NCBI RefSeq assembly: GCF_009728935.1
Contig: NZ_CP034235.1
Coordinates: forward strand, 6,895,501-6,959,500
Direction: 5' to 3'
Length of the DNA stretch: 64,000 bases
Source: Paenibacillus psychroresistens
Lineage (GTDB): Bacteria; Bacillota; Bacilli; Paenibacillales; NBRC-103111
Below are positions 47,034 through 54,715 of the stretch, in pieces. A program made the translations under genes and the position numbers. The stretch's first letter is position 1. Each line of letters opens with the position of its first letter. The notes below the pieces were generated by a model. That model had not been told where the DNA came from. It saw only the letters and a program-made list of their open reading frames with translations, and did not search any database.

Positions 47034-48203
47034 TTAGGCTTTTGTCGAATTACGACTCTTCTTGCGAATTGAAAAAGTGACCACAGCAACAATTAATCCG
47101 AGTGCTAGAATAGAACCTGCAATCCACGGATTATATTGGACAGTTGAAGTTGAATCGACAACTAGTCCTCCCACACCCGCCCCAACCGCTACACCTAAAT
47201 GCAGGATCGATGTGTTCAAACCAAGCACCAAATTGGACGACTGCGGAGCCAGTTGAATAAAATATGTCTGAATAGCTGGAACAGCAGCAGAAAATGAAGC
47301 TACCCAAATAGTTACAAACCCCAATCCAACAAATATCGAGGAGGTAACTAGGGGAATTATTACAAGAGACAATGAACTAACTGCTAAAGTCAACAGTAGC
47401 ATGCGAACAGCACCCCATTTATCAACCCCCATTCCGCCTAAGCGCGAACCAATCACTCCGAATATACCCATAATAAACAGCATCACACCTATGTTCTCTA
47501 TTTTCAGCTGAAGAATTTTTTCAAAATAAGGTGTAACATAGCTATACATCATCGAGCTGCTAGTACTAAAGCAAAAGGCGATAAATAAACCAGCAACAAT
47601 AGTCGGATTTCTTAGCACAGTTAGCTGTTTTTTTAAAGGGACAGGATCATCACCCGCAATTTCAGAGAGTAAGCGAAGCATTCCGATCGTTATCAGTAGG
47701 CTGACAACTGCTAATACGATAAAAATAGATTGCCAGCTCCACCATTGGGTAATTAACACACCGGCAGGTACACCCAATACCATAGCACTGCTTATGCCAA
47801 GTGCTACCATACTCACTGCGCTTCCCATTTTATCAGGTGAGACCAGCTTGGCTGCTGAGCTGAAAGCAACAACTGTATATACTCCAGCACTCAACCCAAG
47901 CAATAAGCGTGACAGCAACAAAACCGTAAAATCTGAGCTGGCGAAAGAAGCTAAGCACCCCACAATAAACAACAGCATCGCTCCAACCAGTAATTTTTTC
48001 TGCCTTATTCGCGAGGTTAATGCAATAACAATTGGAGTCCCAATCGCAAAAGCTAGTGAATATGCTGTTACTAGCTGCCCAGCCAGTGCAATAGATATGT
48101 GCATATCATCCGCAATTATGTTGAGAATTCCAGCAACAATCAGCTCAGCAGTTCCCGTTACAAAAGCACCTATAGCAAGTAAAAAAATATTCAAACGATT
48201 CAT
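47034..48203 (-). CDS. MFS exporter (DHA1 drug:H+ antiporter type)
   Basis: The 389-residue transporter has twelve membrane helices and the conserved motif segments TSRIRQKKLL between helices 2 and 3 and RLLLGLSAGVYTVVAF. It is paralogous to the MFS gene at 51.5 kb: both share a TGTAELIVAGIL/VGTSEFIIAGIL start and IMLF/LNTS regions. It exports small drugs or metabolites against protons. The ATG at 48203 follows AGAAGGGG; a longer frame to 48320 reads through the divergent promoter region. It is divergent from an HxlR-type regulator that probably controls it. Confidence 0.88.
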   Translation of the reverse strand: MNRLNIFLLAIGAFVTGTAELIVAGILNIIADDMHISIALAGQLVTAYSLAFAIGTPIVIALTSRIRQKKLLVGAMLLFIVGCLASFASSDFTVLLLSRLLLGLSAGVYTVVAFSSAAKLVSPDKMGSAVSMVALGISSAMVLGVPAGVLITQWWSWQSIFIVLAVVSLLITIGMLRLLSEIAGDDPVPLKKQLTVLRNPTIVAGLFIAFCFSTSSSMMYSYVTPYFEKILQLKIENIGVMLFIMGIFGVIGSRLGGMGVDKWGAVRMLLLTLAVSSLSLVIIPLVTSSIFVGLGFVTIWVASFSAAVPAIQTYFIQLAPQSSNLVLGLNTSILHLGVAVGAGVGGLVVDSTSTVQYNPWIAGSILALGLIVAVVTFSIRKKSRNSTKA

Positions 48204-48361
48204 TATCTTCAACCCCTTCTCCAGATCCCCGTATAAAATGAATAGCTGAGGTCCTTGTAATTGACAGTATAATGTCGTTGCTATTATATTGTAAGAAGGC
48301 AAAGTATTTGGACATTGCACATTTAATTGGATTAACTAACTTATAGTAAGGATGTGTTTAG

Positions 48362-48691
48362 ATGAATACGGTTATTAAAGAAGAGATTGTGTTTTCTAAT
48401 ATATGCGAGGTTTTGCAAATCCTTGGTACGAAATGGGCTTTCATGGTCATCACAGAATTATATAAAGGACCTAAGCGGTTTAATCAGCTGCAAAGAGACG
48501 TAGCGATTATAAAAACCCAGTCTCTAACCAATACCTTGCGCCATCTGGAGCAAACCGGGATTATCTTACGTGAAGTATTCCCTACCGTTCCTGTAACTGT
48601 TGAATATTCATTAACGGAAAAAGGCAGTGATTTTCAAATTGCCCTAAAGGAAATGGATAAATGGGCCGTAAAATGGCAGCCGAGAACTTGA
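48362..48691 (+). CDS. HxlR-family transcriptional regulator
   Basis: The 109-residue winged-helix protein has the family hallmarks CEVLQILGTKWAFMVITEL with conserved Cys15, PKRFNQLQRD, LTNTLRHLEQTGI and a C-terminal tail. In relatives the conserved Cys senses aldehydes, quinones or disulfide stress. Its divergent position beside the MFS exporter suggests it represses that gene until a reactive compound modifies it. There is no room for a partner protein. The gene ends close to the decayed ABC operon. Confidence 0.87.
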   Translation: MNTVIKEEIVFSNICEVLQILGTKWAFMVITELYKGPKRFNQLQRDVAIIKTQSLTNTLRHLEQTGIILREVFPTVPVTVEYSLTEKGSDFQIALKEMDKWAVKWQPRT

Positions 48692-48731
48692 AATAAAGTT
48701 CCAGACTGCCCAGATCAATTTATTATTTTCG

Positions 48732-49265
48732 CTACCAAAATAGCTTTGTCTCCCCTTTTAACTTCAACAGCGCTTCTACATAGAAATAATCACCGTAAAT
48801 AATAGGCACCTCAATTTCAGCATTATGCGGAACACTGCCAGTTGCTCTCATCAGCAGCCCTTCTTCCGATGGAATATCCGGCGTATAGTTTTCGAATAAA
48901 GCTTTCATAATCTCAGCTCCATTAAAGATAACCACTTTGTTCCATAATACCTGCTTACGTGATAAAACATAGGCGGTTAACGAGGTAATGCTCATATTCA
49001 CAGCTACAGAAGCAAACACAATATAGAACGTATTTAAGTAACCTTTAAGAATACCCGGATTTTCGAGAACCTTGGCATAAGCAGCCAAATGAAAGCCATA
49101 GGATTTCAGCAGGATACCTGAATGCGCCAGCAATGCGCTGCCATCACTAACGGAAGCAAGCACGACATAAATCAGAGGGTAAGCCGTAATCACAACCAAC
49201 AATAGCAAGAACCCAATAATGATCCGATCAGTCAATCTTTCTGTAAACGCAGGCTTCAGGCCCAT
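48732..49265 (-). pseudogene. Chimera: N-terminus of an LplC-type ABC permease joined to a GH88-like C-terminus
   Basis: The first roughly 114 residues (to about 48923) match an LplC/YtcP-type permease with two or three helices (TAYPLIYVVLASVSD, NTFYIVFASVAVNMSITSLTAYVLSRKQ). The remaining 63 residues change character without a frame break: a soluble tail with SEEGLLMRATGSVPHNAEIEV and IIYGDYFYVEALLKL, typical of the C-terminal end of GH88/GH105-type unsaturated glucuronyl hydrolases. A deletion in frame best explains this. Neither function can be complete. The start at 49265 follows AAGGAGG. It is the last gene of a decayed Lpl-type operon. Confidence 0.75.
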
Positions 49266-49276
49266 GTTGCGCCTCC

Positions 49277-50212
49277 TTACCACAAGCTATTTTCACTTAC
49301 TCTACGACTTACATAATTTGCTGTGATTAATAAAACTAGATTGATCATCGAGTTGAATAATCCGACCGCTGTACTGAAGCTCCAATCGAACTCAAGCAAT
49401 CCCTTTCGGTAAACATAAGAGGAGATAACATCCGCAGTGTCGTAGATCGCAGGATTATACAGCAGAATAATCTTCTCAAACCCAATATTGAACAAATTCC
49501 CCATTCGCAGAATCAACAAAATCATTATAGTAGGCAATATTCCTGGTATAGTCACACTAAACATTTGCCGCCATCTGCCAGCCCCGTCGATCTTCGCGGC
49601 TTCATACTGCTCCTGATCTATGGCACTTAACGCCGCAATATAGATAATGGATTCCCAACCGAAACGCTGCCAGATCTCAGAGCTAATATAAATCGATCGA
49701 AAGAAATCAGGATTTTGCAGCATCGCATTGCCGTTCCCACCGAAGTAACCCAACATATTATTAATAAGACCGCCACTATTGGTGAAATCCTTAACGATCC
49801 CGCAAATCACAATCAGTGAGATGAAATAAGGCATATACGTAACGGATTGAACAAAACCTTTGAACCTTTTGCTGCGCAGCTCGTTAATTAACAAAGCTAG
49901 GATAATAGGAGCCGGAAACTCAAAAACTAGCGTATACAAGCTGATCATCATCGTATTCTTGAACGTCCGCCCGAAATAAAAGCCTTCAAAAAAATCCTTG
50001 AAATGTACGAAGCCGACCCACTCACTTTTCCAAATCCCCACAGACGGCGTATAGTCTTTAAAGGCGATAAGCGCTCCATACATCGGGCCATATTGAAAAA
50101 TAAAATAGTAAGCTAAAGCAGGCAGCATCATGACATATAAGAGTTTATTGCGTAATAAGTCCTTGAGAAAATACTTACGCAAGCTGATTTTTTTCGGTGT
50201 GGTTTGCATCAT
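49277..50212 (-). CDS. LplB-type ABC transporter permease
   Basis: The 311-residue protein has six helices and the EAA-type loop YEAAKIDGAGRWRQMFSVTIPGILPT that touches the ATPase. It is full length and looks intact, but its partners on both sides are not (a 5'-truncated binding protein and a fused permease), so it is probably without function as a transporter. Such permeases import complex oligosaccharides, for example rhamnogalacturonan or xylan fragments. The start is one of two adjacent ATGs after GGAAGGTG. Confidence 0.85.
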   Translation of the reverse strand: MMQTTPKKISLRKYFLKDLLRNKLLYVMMLPALAYYFIFQYGPMYGALIAFKDYTPSVGIWKSEWVGFVHFKDFFEGFYFGRTFKNTMMISLYTLVFEFPAPIILALLINELRSKRFKGFVQSVTYMPYFISLIVICGIVKDFTNSGGLINNMLGYFGGNGNAMLQNPDFFRSIYISSEIWQRFGWESIIYIAALSAIDQEQYEAAKIDGAGRWRQMFSVTIPGILPTIMILLILRMGNLFNIGFEKIILLYNPAIYDTADVISSYVYRKGLLEFDWSFSTAVGLFNSMINLVLLITANYVSRRVSENSLW

Positions 50213-50262
50213 GCTTCACCTTCCTCCCATCCTTTCTGCATAAGCAGCTATTAGTTGAAAAA

Positions 50263-50291
50263 GGCAGGGGGAGAAGCGACTCCTCCCTGCC
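50263..50291 (-). terminator. Hairpin between binding-protein remnant and permease
   Basis: GGCAGGGGGAG pairs with CTCCTCCCTGCC around a six-base loop, between the stop of the binding-protein remnant and the permease start. Like the hairpins at 19.1 and 59.7 kb it could lower downstream expression or protect the upstream message. Confidence 0.6.
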
Positions 50292-50300
50292 CTTCCTTAT

Positions 50301-51014
50301 TTAGCGCTTGTTATAACGATCTAAAGCACCTTGTTCAATTTCCAAAGCACGATCAATTTTCAACGTTTTCAACTTTGCAAGGAATTTATCGTAGGAATCA
50401 ATTGAATCGGTTCCAAGAATAATTTTAATCGTTGTTTCATCCACTAGCGTGTTTACTTCGTTCATAATCTTGGCAAACTCCGTGCTTTCTTCCGGTGTAG
50501 TTGAGATTGGCGGCAATAAGTATTTATCAATATCCGTCTTCCCCCATGTTGCTACAGCTGCTTGCTGCTGCGGCAATGCGGCAAATTACTCATAATAACG
50601 TCTGTCCTGAATCGTTGGTCCACCTGTAGCACGAGTATATAAACCTAGGTTTAGCGAGTAATTGCTTTTGATTGTATCCGTATAAGTCGGGTAATCGCCT
50701 ACCATGGTGTGGCCTACGCCTTCAGCTCCGAAGTTGAAGAATTTCTTGCCTTCCTCACTATAGCCATAATCCAATAGCTGAACGGCAAGCTCTGGATTCT
50801 TACTTTTCGGGGAGATCGCAAAATTACCGCCTTGTGGTGCCGAGAAATCCTTCTGGCCAAACTTAGGAGTATCTCCTTTATTCAGTACTGGGTAAGGTAC
50901 GCCAACCAAATTATATTTAGGATCCTTCTCCTTCATCGCTCCCAGCCACTTGCCAATTCCGCCGCCTGCAAGAGCATAAGAAAATTCATCAATACATCCA
51001 ACATGATCATCACA
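50301..51014 (-). pseudogene. 5'-truncated ABC sugar-binding protein (LplA/YtcQ type) with an internal TAA
   Basis: A frame open from 51014 reads a C-terminal part of an extracellular solute-binding protein (MKEKDPKYNLVGVPYPVLNKG, FAISPKSKNPELAVQLLDY, then a tail ending LDRYNKR). It is cut by TAA at 50586-50588, between RRYYE and FAALPQQQ, and reading continues in the same frame to 50301. The N-terminal half, lipoprotein signal and promoter are missing; instead a terminator (51021-51048) lies directly upstream. It is the remnant of the first gene of an Lpl-type operon. Confidence 0.8.
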
Positions 51015-51020
51015 TTAAGC

Positions 51021-51048
51021 AAAAAGAAGCCCGAAGGCTTCCTTTTTT
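51021..51048. terminator. Terminator upstream of the decayed ABC operon
   Basis: AAAAAGAAGCC and GGCTTCCTTTTTT form a tight CGAA tetraloop hairpin. It is flanked by A- and T-runs and could act on either strand. On the minus strand it would stop transcription just before the binding-protein remnant. Confidence 0.75.
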
Positions 51049-51077
51049 AATATTTACATTTGAAAAAGAGTATGGTA

Positions 51078-51101
51078 TTCTATATTTCGATACTTATAGA
51101 A
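51078..51101. promoter_or_regulatory. Candidate ArsR operator before the ArsR gene
   Basis: TTCTATA (51078-51084) and TATAGAA (51095-51101) are seven-base inverted arms. They share a core with the motif before the MFS gene, TATTTCTA/TAGAAATA, as expected if one repressor binds both. Confidence 0.5.
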
Positions 51102-51130
51102 ATAACATTTTTGACAAGGATGATGCTACG

Positions 51131-51412
51131 ATGGGTACAGTTAACGCGGGAGATCAACAAGCTGTCAAAATTTATAAAGCACTCGGAGAACCAACACGAT
51201 TTCAAATTGCCTTAATGCTTGTAGAGGAGAAGAATTTATGCTGTGCTGATATTGGGAGCAAACTCGAATCCGTAGCTGGCTCAACTCTCTCACACCATTT
51301 AAAGCAGCTAATGGATTGTGGTCTTCTGGATCTTCGTAAGGACGGAACCTATATCTATTACAGTGTGAATCGCGAAATTGCCCAAAAGTACGCATCTTAT
51401 TTGCTCGAATAA
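51131..51412 (+). CDS. ArsR-family winged-helix repressor
   Basis: The 93-residue repressor has the wHTH segment LGEPTRFQIALMLVEEKNL, the DNA-reading helix GSTLSHHLKQLMDCGLLDLRKDG and a wing TYIYYSVN. It has adjacent Cys residues (C37/C38) in LCCADIG rather than the CxC of metal-sensing ArsR/SmtB proteins, so its ligand may not be a metal. It probably represses itself and the MFS exporter just downstream, as both upstream regions carry similar inverted repeats. Confidence 0.88.
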   Translation: MGTVNAGDQQAVKIYKALGEPTRFQIALMLVEEKNLCCADIGSKLESVAGSTLSHHLKQLMDCGLLDLRKDGTYIYYSVNREIAQKYASYLLE

Positions 51413-51425
51413 TTTTTTTCGTTAT

Positions 51426-51447
51426 TATTTCTATAGATCTAGAAATA
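51426..51447. promoter_or_regulatory. Candidate ArsR operator before the MFS gene
   Basis: TATTTCTA (51426-51433) and TAGAAATA (51440-51447) are perfect eight-base inverted arms around a six-base spacer, 34 bases before the MFS start at 51481. It is placed where a repressor would cover the promoter. Confidence 0.6.
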
Positions 51448-51480
51448 TAGAATTTTTAGATGGAGAAAGGAAGAAAAATC

Positions 51481-52662
51481 ATGTCCAACGCATGGAAAAT
51501 TTATTTACTGGCTGCTGTCAGCTTTTTAGTAGGTACGTCAGAGTTTATTATTGCAGGCATTCTAGATAAGATAGCCGATGATACAGGAGTTTCAGTATCC
51601 ACCGCTGGACAGTTAATTACCGTTTTCTCACTTACCTACGCTTTCGGGACTCCTTTTCTTATAGCGTTCACAGCCCGTTTGGAGCAACGCAAATTGTTAC
51701 TTTACGCGCTCGCTATATTCGTAGTAGGAAACATAATAGCCGTCGCGTTACCGGGCTTTGAATTCCTGATCGCATCAAGAATTGTCTTGGCACTTAGCAC
51801 AGGGGTTTTCGTTGTTACCGCCTTAACCGTAGCTTCCAAGATGGCTTCTCCTGAGAAGCAAGGAAGCGCGATTGCGACACTGGTTATGGGCTTTAGCACC
51901 TCCTTGATTATCGGTGTTCCATTGGGGAGAGTTGTCGCTTCCGCTTACAATTGGAAAATGATTTTTGGAGGCATTGGTTTATTAGGTTTAGTCGCCATGC
52001 TCCTTATTCTAATAGTAATTCCACGATCAAATGGAGATGAACCGGTACCGCTTCGCAACCAGCTTGCTTTGATGAAACAACCCAAGATTGCAGTAGGTTT
52101 AATGGTTACCTTTTTCTGGATCTTTGGATATTCTATCGTCTACACCTACATCTCTCCTTTTTTACTTACTGTTACAGGTATGAGTGGAAAAACGGTTAGT
52201 ATAGCTTTATTCGCTTTCGGGATCGCTAGCTTGTTTGGTTCTAAGCTCGGCGGATATAGTACTGACAAATGGGGATTCCCTCGTACACTAGTTAGTGGTA
52301 TGCTGCTTCACGCAGTAGCTCTTGTCCTCTTGTCGTTATCTGCTCAGTCGCCTGCACTAGTCTTCCCAATACTTATGTTATGGGCATTCTCTGCTTGGAC
52401 TTCAGGTCCTACTCAACAGTACCATTTAATGACTCTAGCTCCGCAAGCTACTGGCATTATGCTTAGTCTGAACACTTCCGCTGTACAGCTTGCAATGGCT
52501 GCTGGTGCGGGAATCGGAGGTATCGTCGTTAACCAAGCTTCATTATCCTCCATTACTTGGATGGGGGCAGTCGGAGTTACAGTCGCTGCCGCAACAGCTC
52601 TCGCTTCGCTGCGAGTAACCCGCTCCAGCTCTCGTGCAAGCCAGCTTGCGGAAGAAGTTTAA
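51481..52662 (+). CDS. MFS exporter (DHA1 drug:H+ antiporter type), paralog of the 47-48 kb gene
   Basis: The 393-residue transporter has twelve helices with FTARLEQRKLLLYALA between helices 2 and 3 and RIVLALSTGVFVVTA. It closely resembles the MFS protein at 47.0-48.2 kb in length and in many conserved blocks. It is preceded by an ArsR repressor and so may be induced by its substrate. The ATG at 51481 follows GGAGAAAGG; an in-frame start at 51460 would overlap that site. It exports drugs or metabolites in exchange for protons. Confidence 0.88.
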   Translation: MSNAWKIYLLAAVSFLVGTSEFIIAGILDKIADDTGVSVSTAGQLITVFSLTYAFGTPFLIAFTARLEQRKLLLYALAIFVVGNIIAVALPGFEFLIASRIVLALSTGVFVVTALTVASKMASPEKQGSAIATLVMGFSTSLIIGVPLGRVVASAYNWKMIFGGIGLLGLVAMLLILIVIPRSNGDEPVPLRNQLALMKQPKIAVGLMVTFFWIFGYSIVYTYISPFLLTVTGMSGKTVSIALFAFGIASLFGSKLGGYSTDKWGFPRTLVSGMLLHAVALVLLSLSAQSPALVFPILMLWAFSAWTSGPTQQYHLMTLAPQATGIMLSLNTSAVQLAMAAGAGIGGIVVNQASLSSITWMGAVGVTVAAATALASLRVTRSSSRASQLAEEV

Positions 52663-52694
52663 ACAACATAGATGAGATAATCTGAATAATGCAT

Positions 52695-52718
52695 AACCCC
52701 AGCTCTTCAGCTGGGGTT
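52695..52718. terminator. Bidirectional terminator between MFS and YhcN-like genes
   Basis: AACCCCAGCT and AGCTGGGGTT form a perfect ten-base stem with a CTTC tetraloop, between two convergent genes. The T-run is weak on both sides. Confidence 0.8.
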
Positions 52719-52734
52719 AACTGTTTATTCGATC

Positions 52735-53217
52735 TTAACGTGAAACTGGGAAAATCCGCTGGATCATTTGGTTCAATTCATTAAAGAAACCAGAAACGGG
52801 TCTACCAGTTCTTGCTTCATACACATATTGCTTAACTCGATCAACGAATTCAGGATTTGTTGAAACATAAACATTCTTAATAGTCGGATCTGTTGCGCGC
52901 ACTTCTGCTGCAATTTGATCCTCAAGAGCTCTCGAAATCTGATTAGCAGGCGTATTAACTACTGCTGCTACATAAGCATTATGTTTAGTCACTAACACAT
53001 TTGCACCTTTTACACCTGTAATTCGAATAATCCGATCAGCCGCAGCTTGAGCAATATCAAAACGGTTATCCATTTTCATGTTTACATTATTTGGAGCTTG
53101 CTGCATCGTGGTTCCTTGCTGCTTCACTTGATGCTTTGCATTGCTTGTACAGCCTGCTGTAACAAGAGAAAATACAAACACAAGTGTTACCATTACTTTA
53201 GTTGCTTTAGTGAACAT
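52735..53217 (-). CDS. YhcN/YlaJ-family sporulation lipoprotein
   Basis: The 160-residue lipoprotein (signal VTAGC, Cys23) contains the family domain (about 50-145): RFDIAQAAADRIIRITGVKGANVLVTKHNAYVAAVV and DPTIKNVYVSTNPEFVDRVKQY. Members sit in the spore membrane of Bacillus and help germination or outgrowth. A sporulation-sigma promoter may drive it, but no promoter was assigned. The start follows AAGGAG. It is divergent from the CE4 gene, which some spore-forming bacteria also use in cortex building. Confidence 0.86.
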   Translation of the reverse strand: MFTKATKVMVTLVFVFSLVTAGCTSNAKHQVKQQGTTMQQAPNNVNMKMDNRFDIAQAAADRIIRITGVKGANVLVTKHNAYVAAVVNTPANQISRALEDQIAAEVRATDPTIKNVYVSTNPEFVDRVKQYVYEARTGRPVSGFFNELNQMIQRIFPVSR

Positions 53218-53330
53218 TTAGCCCACTCCTTTCTTACCATGTTATTCCCAAATCCTTCGATTATTATGACTGTTTTTGGGAAAACCTATGCAATCACATG
53301 CACAAATTAACTAACATTCAGGAGGGTACA

Positions 53331-54077
53331 GTGGGTATCTTAAGCAGCACTTATCTAATAACAGCTTTAATGACAGGTACGCTTAGTCATGCTCAAGAGG
53401 CGCCACTTATCAACAAAAACCGCTACTACTATGAAAAACGGGGTGATATTGTTTGGGAAGTACCCAACAGCGAAAAAATAATAGCACTCACATTTGATGA
53501 TGGACCCGATCCAGAAGACACTCCCACTATCCTCGATCTTTTAGCGCAATATCAGGTGAAAGCAACTTTTTTTGTAGTTGGCAAGAAGGTGGATATGTAC
53601 CCCGAGCTAGCCAAAAGAGAGGTTTTTGAGGGACATGAACTGGCTAATCACACCTATAATCACCTTTATATTAATAAACGAATGACGGAAGACAGCATAC
53701 ATAAAGAAATCCTCAAAGCAGAGCAAACGATCATCAACACCACTGGCTTTAAGCCACATTTGTTCCGCCCTCCTGGAGGCTTCTATAGCGAAAATCTCAT
53801 TCATGTCCTGCAAAAAACAGGCTATCAGATGATCATGTGGTCTTGGCATCAGGATAGCAAGGACTGGAACAGGCCTGGTGTTGATAGAATCGTCAGCAGC
53901 GTTATTCAAAAAACGCGTAACGGCGATATCGTGCTTTTGCATGATTACGTCGAAGGCGAAACTCAAACTATCGAAGCATTGAAACAAATCCTTCCTCAGC
54001 TAAAGGCAAAAGGTTACCGTTTCGTTACAGTATCCGAATTGCTTACCTATAGGAAAACAACAACGGTTAAGAAGTGA
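53331..54077 (+). CDS. Polysaccharide deacetylase, carbohydrate esterase family 4
   Basis: The 248-residue protein has the CE4 motifs TFDDGPD (D56/D57), HELANHTYNH (H107xxxH111), RPPGG and VLLHD. These form the metal-binding and catalytic site for removing acetyl groups from chitin or peptidoglycan. It has a weak signal-like N-terminus (GILSSTYLITALMTG). The start is a GTG at 53331, four bases after AGGAGGG; an earlier ATG at 53298 would include the ribosome site in the gene. It is likely a wall- or spore-cortex-modifying enzyme such as PdaB, although this is inferred. Confidence 0.85.
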   Translation: MGILSSTYLITALMTGTLSHAQEAPLINKNRYYYEKRGDIVWEVPNSEKIIALTFDDGPDPEDTPTILDLLAQYQVKATFFVVGKKVDMYPELAKREVFEGHELANHTYNHLYINKRMTEDSIHKEILKAEQTIINTTGFKPHLFRPPGGFYSENLIHVLQKTGYQMIMWSWHQDSKDWNRPGVDRIVSSVIQKTRNGDIVLLHDYVEGETQTIEALKQILPQLKAKGYRFVTVSELLTYRKTTTVKK

Positions 54078-54094
54078 GCAGTAAGATAGCAGAG

Positions 54095-54660
54095 GAACTG
54101 TAACGCCATCGCTACAGAGCTAAGTTAGTTGAAGTAACTGCCTGTAGAGATATTTAATATCGCTTGGGTGGAAGTGGTAGCTGGGAAATTGGCTTAGTAC
54201 CGTGCTGTAGCGATCAAATTTATCGCTACAGAGCTAAGTTAGTTGAAGTAACTGTCTGTAGAGATATTTAATATCGCTTGGGTGGAAGTTGGAGCTGGGA
54301 AATTGGCTTAGTACCGTGCTGTAGCGATCAAATTTATCGCTACAGAGCTAAGTTAGTTGAAGTATCGGCTGTAGAGATATTTAATATCGCTTGCGTGGAA
54401 GTGGAAGCTGGGGAATTGGCTTAGTACTGACTGTTGCGTTCAAATTTATCGCTACAAAGCTAAGTTAGTTGAAGTAACTGTCTGTAGAGATATTTAATAT
54501 CGCTTGGGTGGAAGTGGTAGCTGGGAATTGGCTAAGTGCTGTGCTGTAGCGTTCAAATTTATCGCTACAGATCTAAGTTAGTTGAAGTAACTGTCTGTAG
54601 AGATATTTAATATCGCTTGGGTGGGAGTGGGAGCTGGGAAATTGGCTTAGTACCGTGCTG
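54095..54660. repeat. Array C of the hairpin repeat, five copies (113-bp period)
   Basis: GCTACAG-type cores at 54111, 54225, 54339, 54451 and 54564 are 114, 114, 112 and 113 bases apart. Each unit has a hairpin with perfect arms CTGTAGCGAT and ATCGCTACAG around a seven-base loop, then CTGTAGAGATATTTAATATCG and a GGGTGGAAGTGGTAGCTGGG segment. It is the inverted counterpart of array A. It lies between the CE4 gene and the convergent glpD gene and has no other content. Confidence 0.93.
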
Positions 54661-54664
54661 TAAT

Positions 54665-54715
54665 AAGAAGAAGCCGAAACTCTCCTTTTAGCAAGGAAAT
54701 TGTCGGCTTCTTCTT
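54665..54715. terminator. Terminator of the glycerol operon
   Basis: AAGAAGAAGCCGA and TCGGCTTCTTCTT form a 13-base stem, with an inner TCCTT/AAGGA pairing. It touches the stop codon of glpD and ends array C on the other side. Confidence 0.8.

Noticed and set aside
48204..48320. N-terminal extension of the MFS protein
   Set aside because: It reads through the divergent promoter region facing the HxlR gene and adds no membrane or family sequence.
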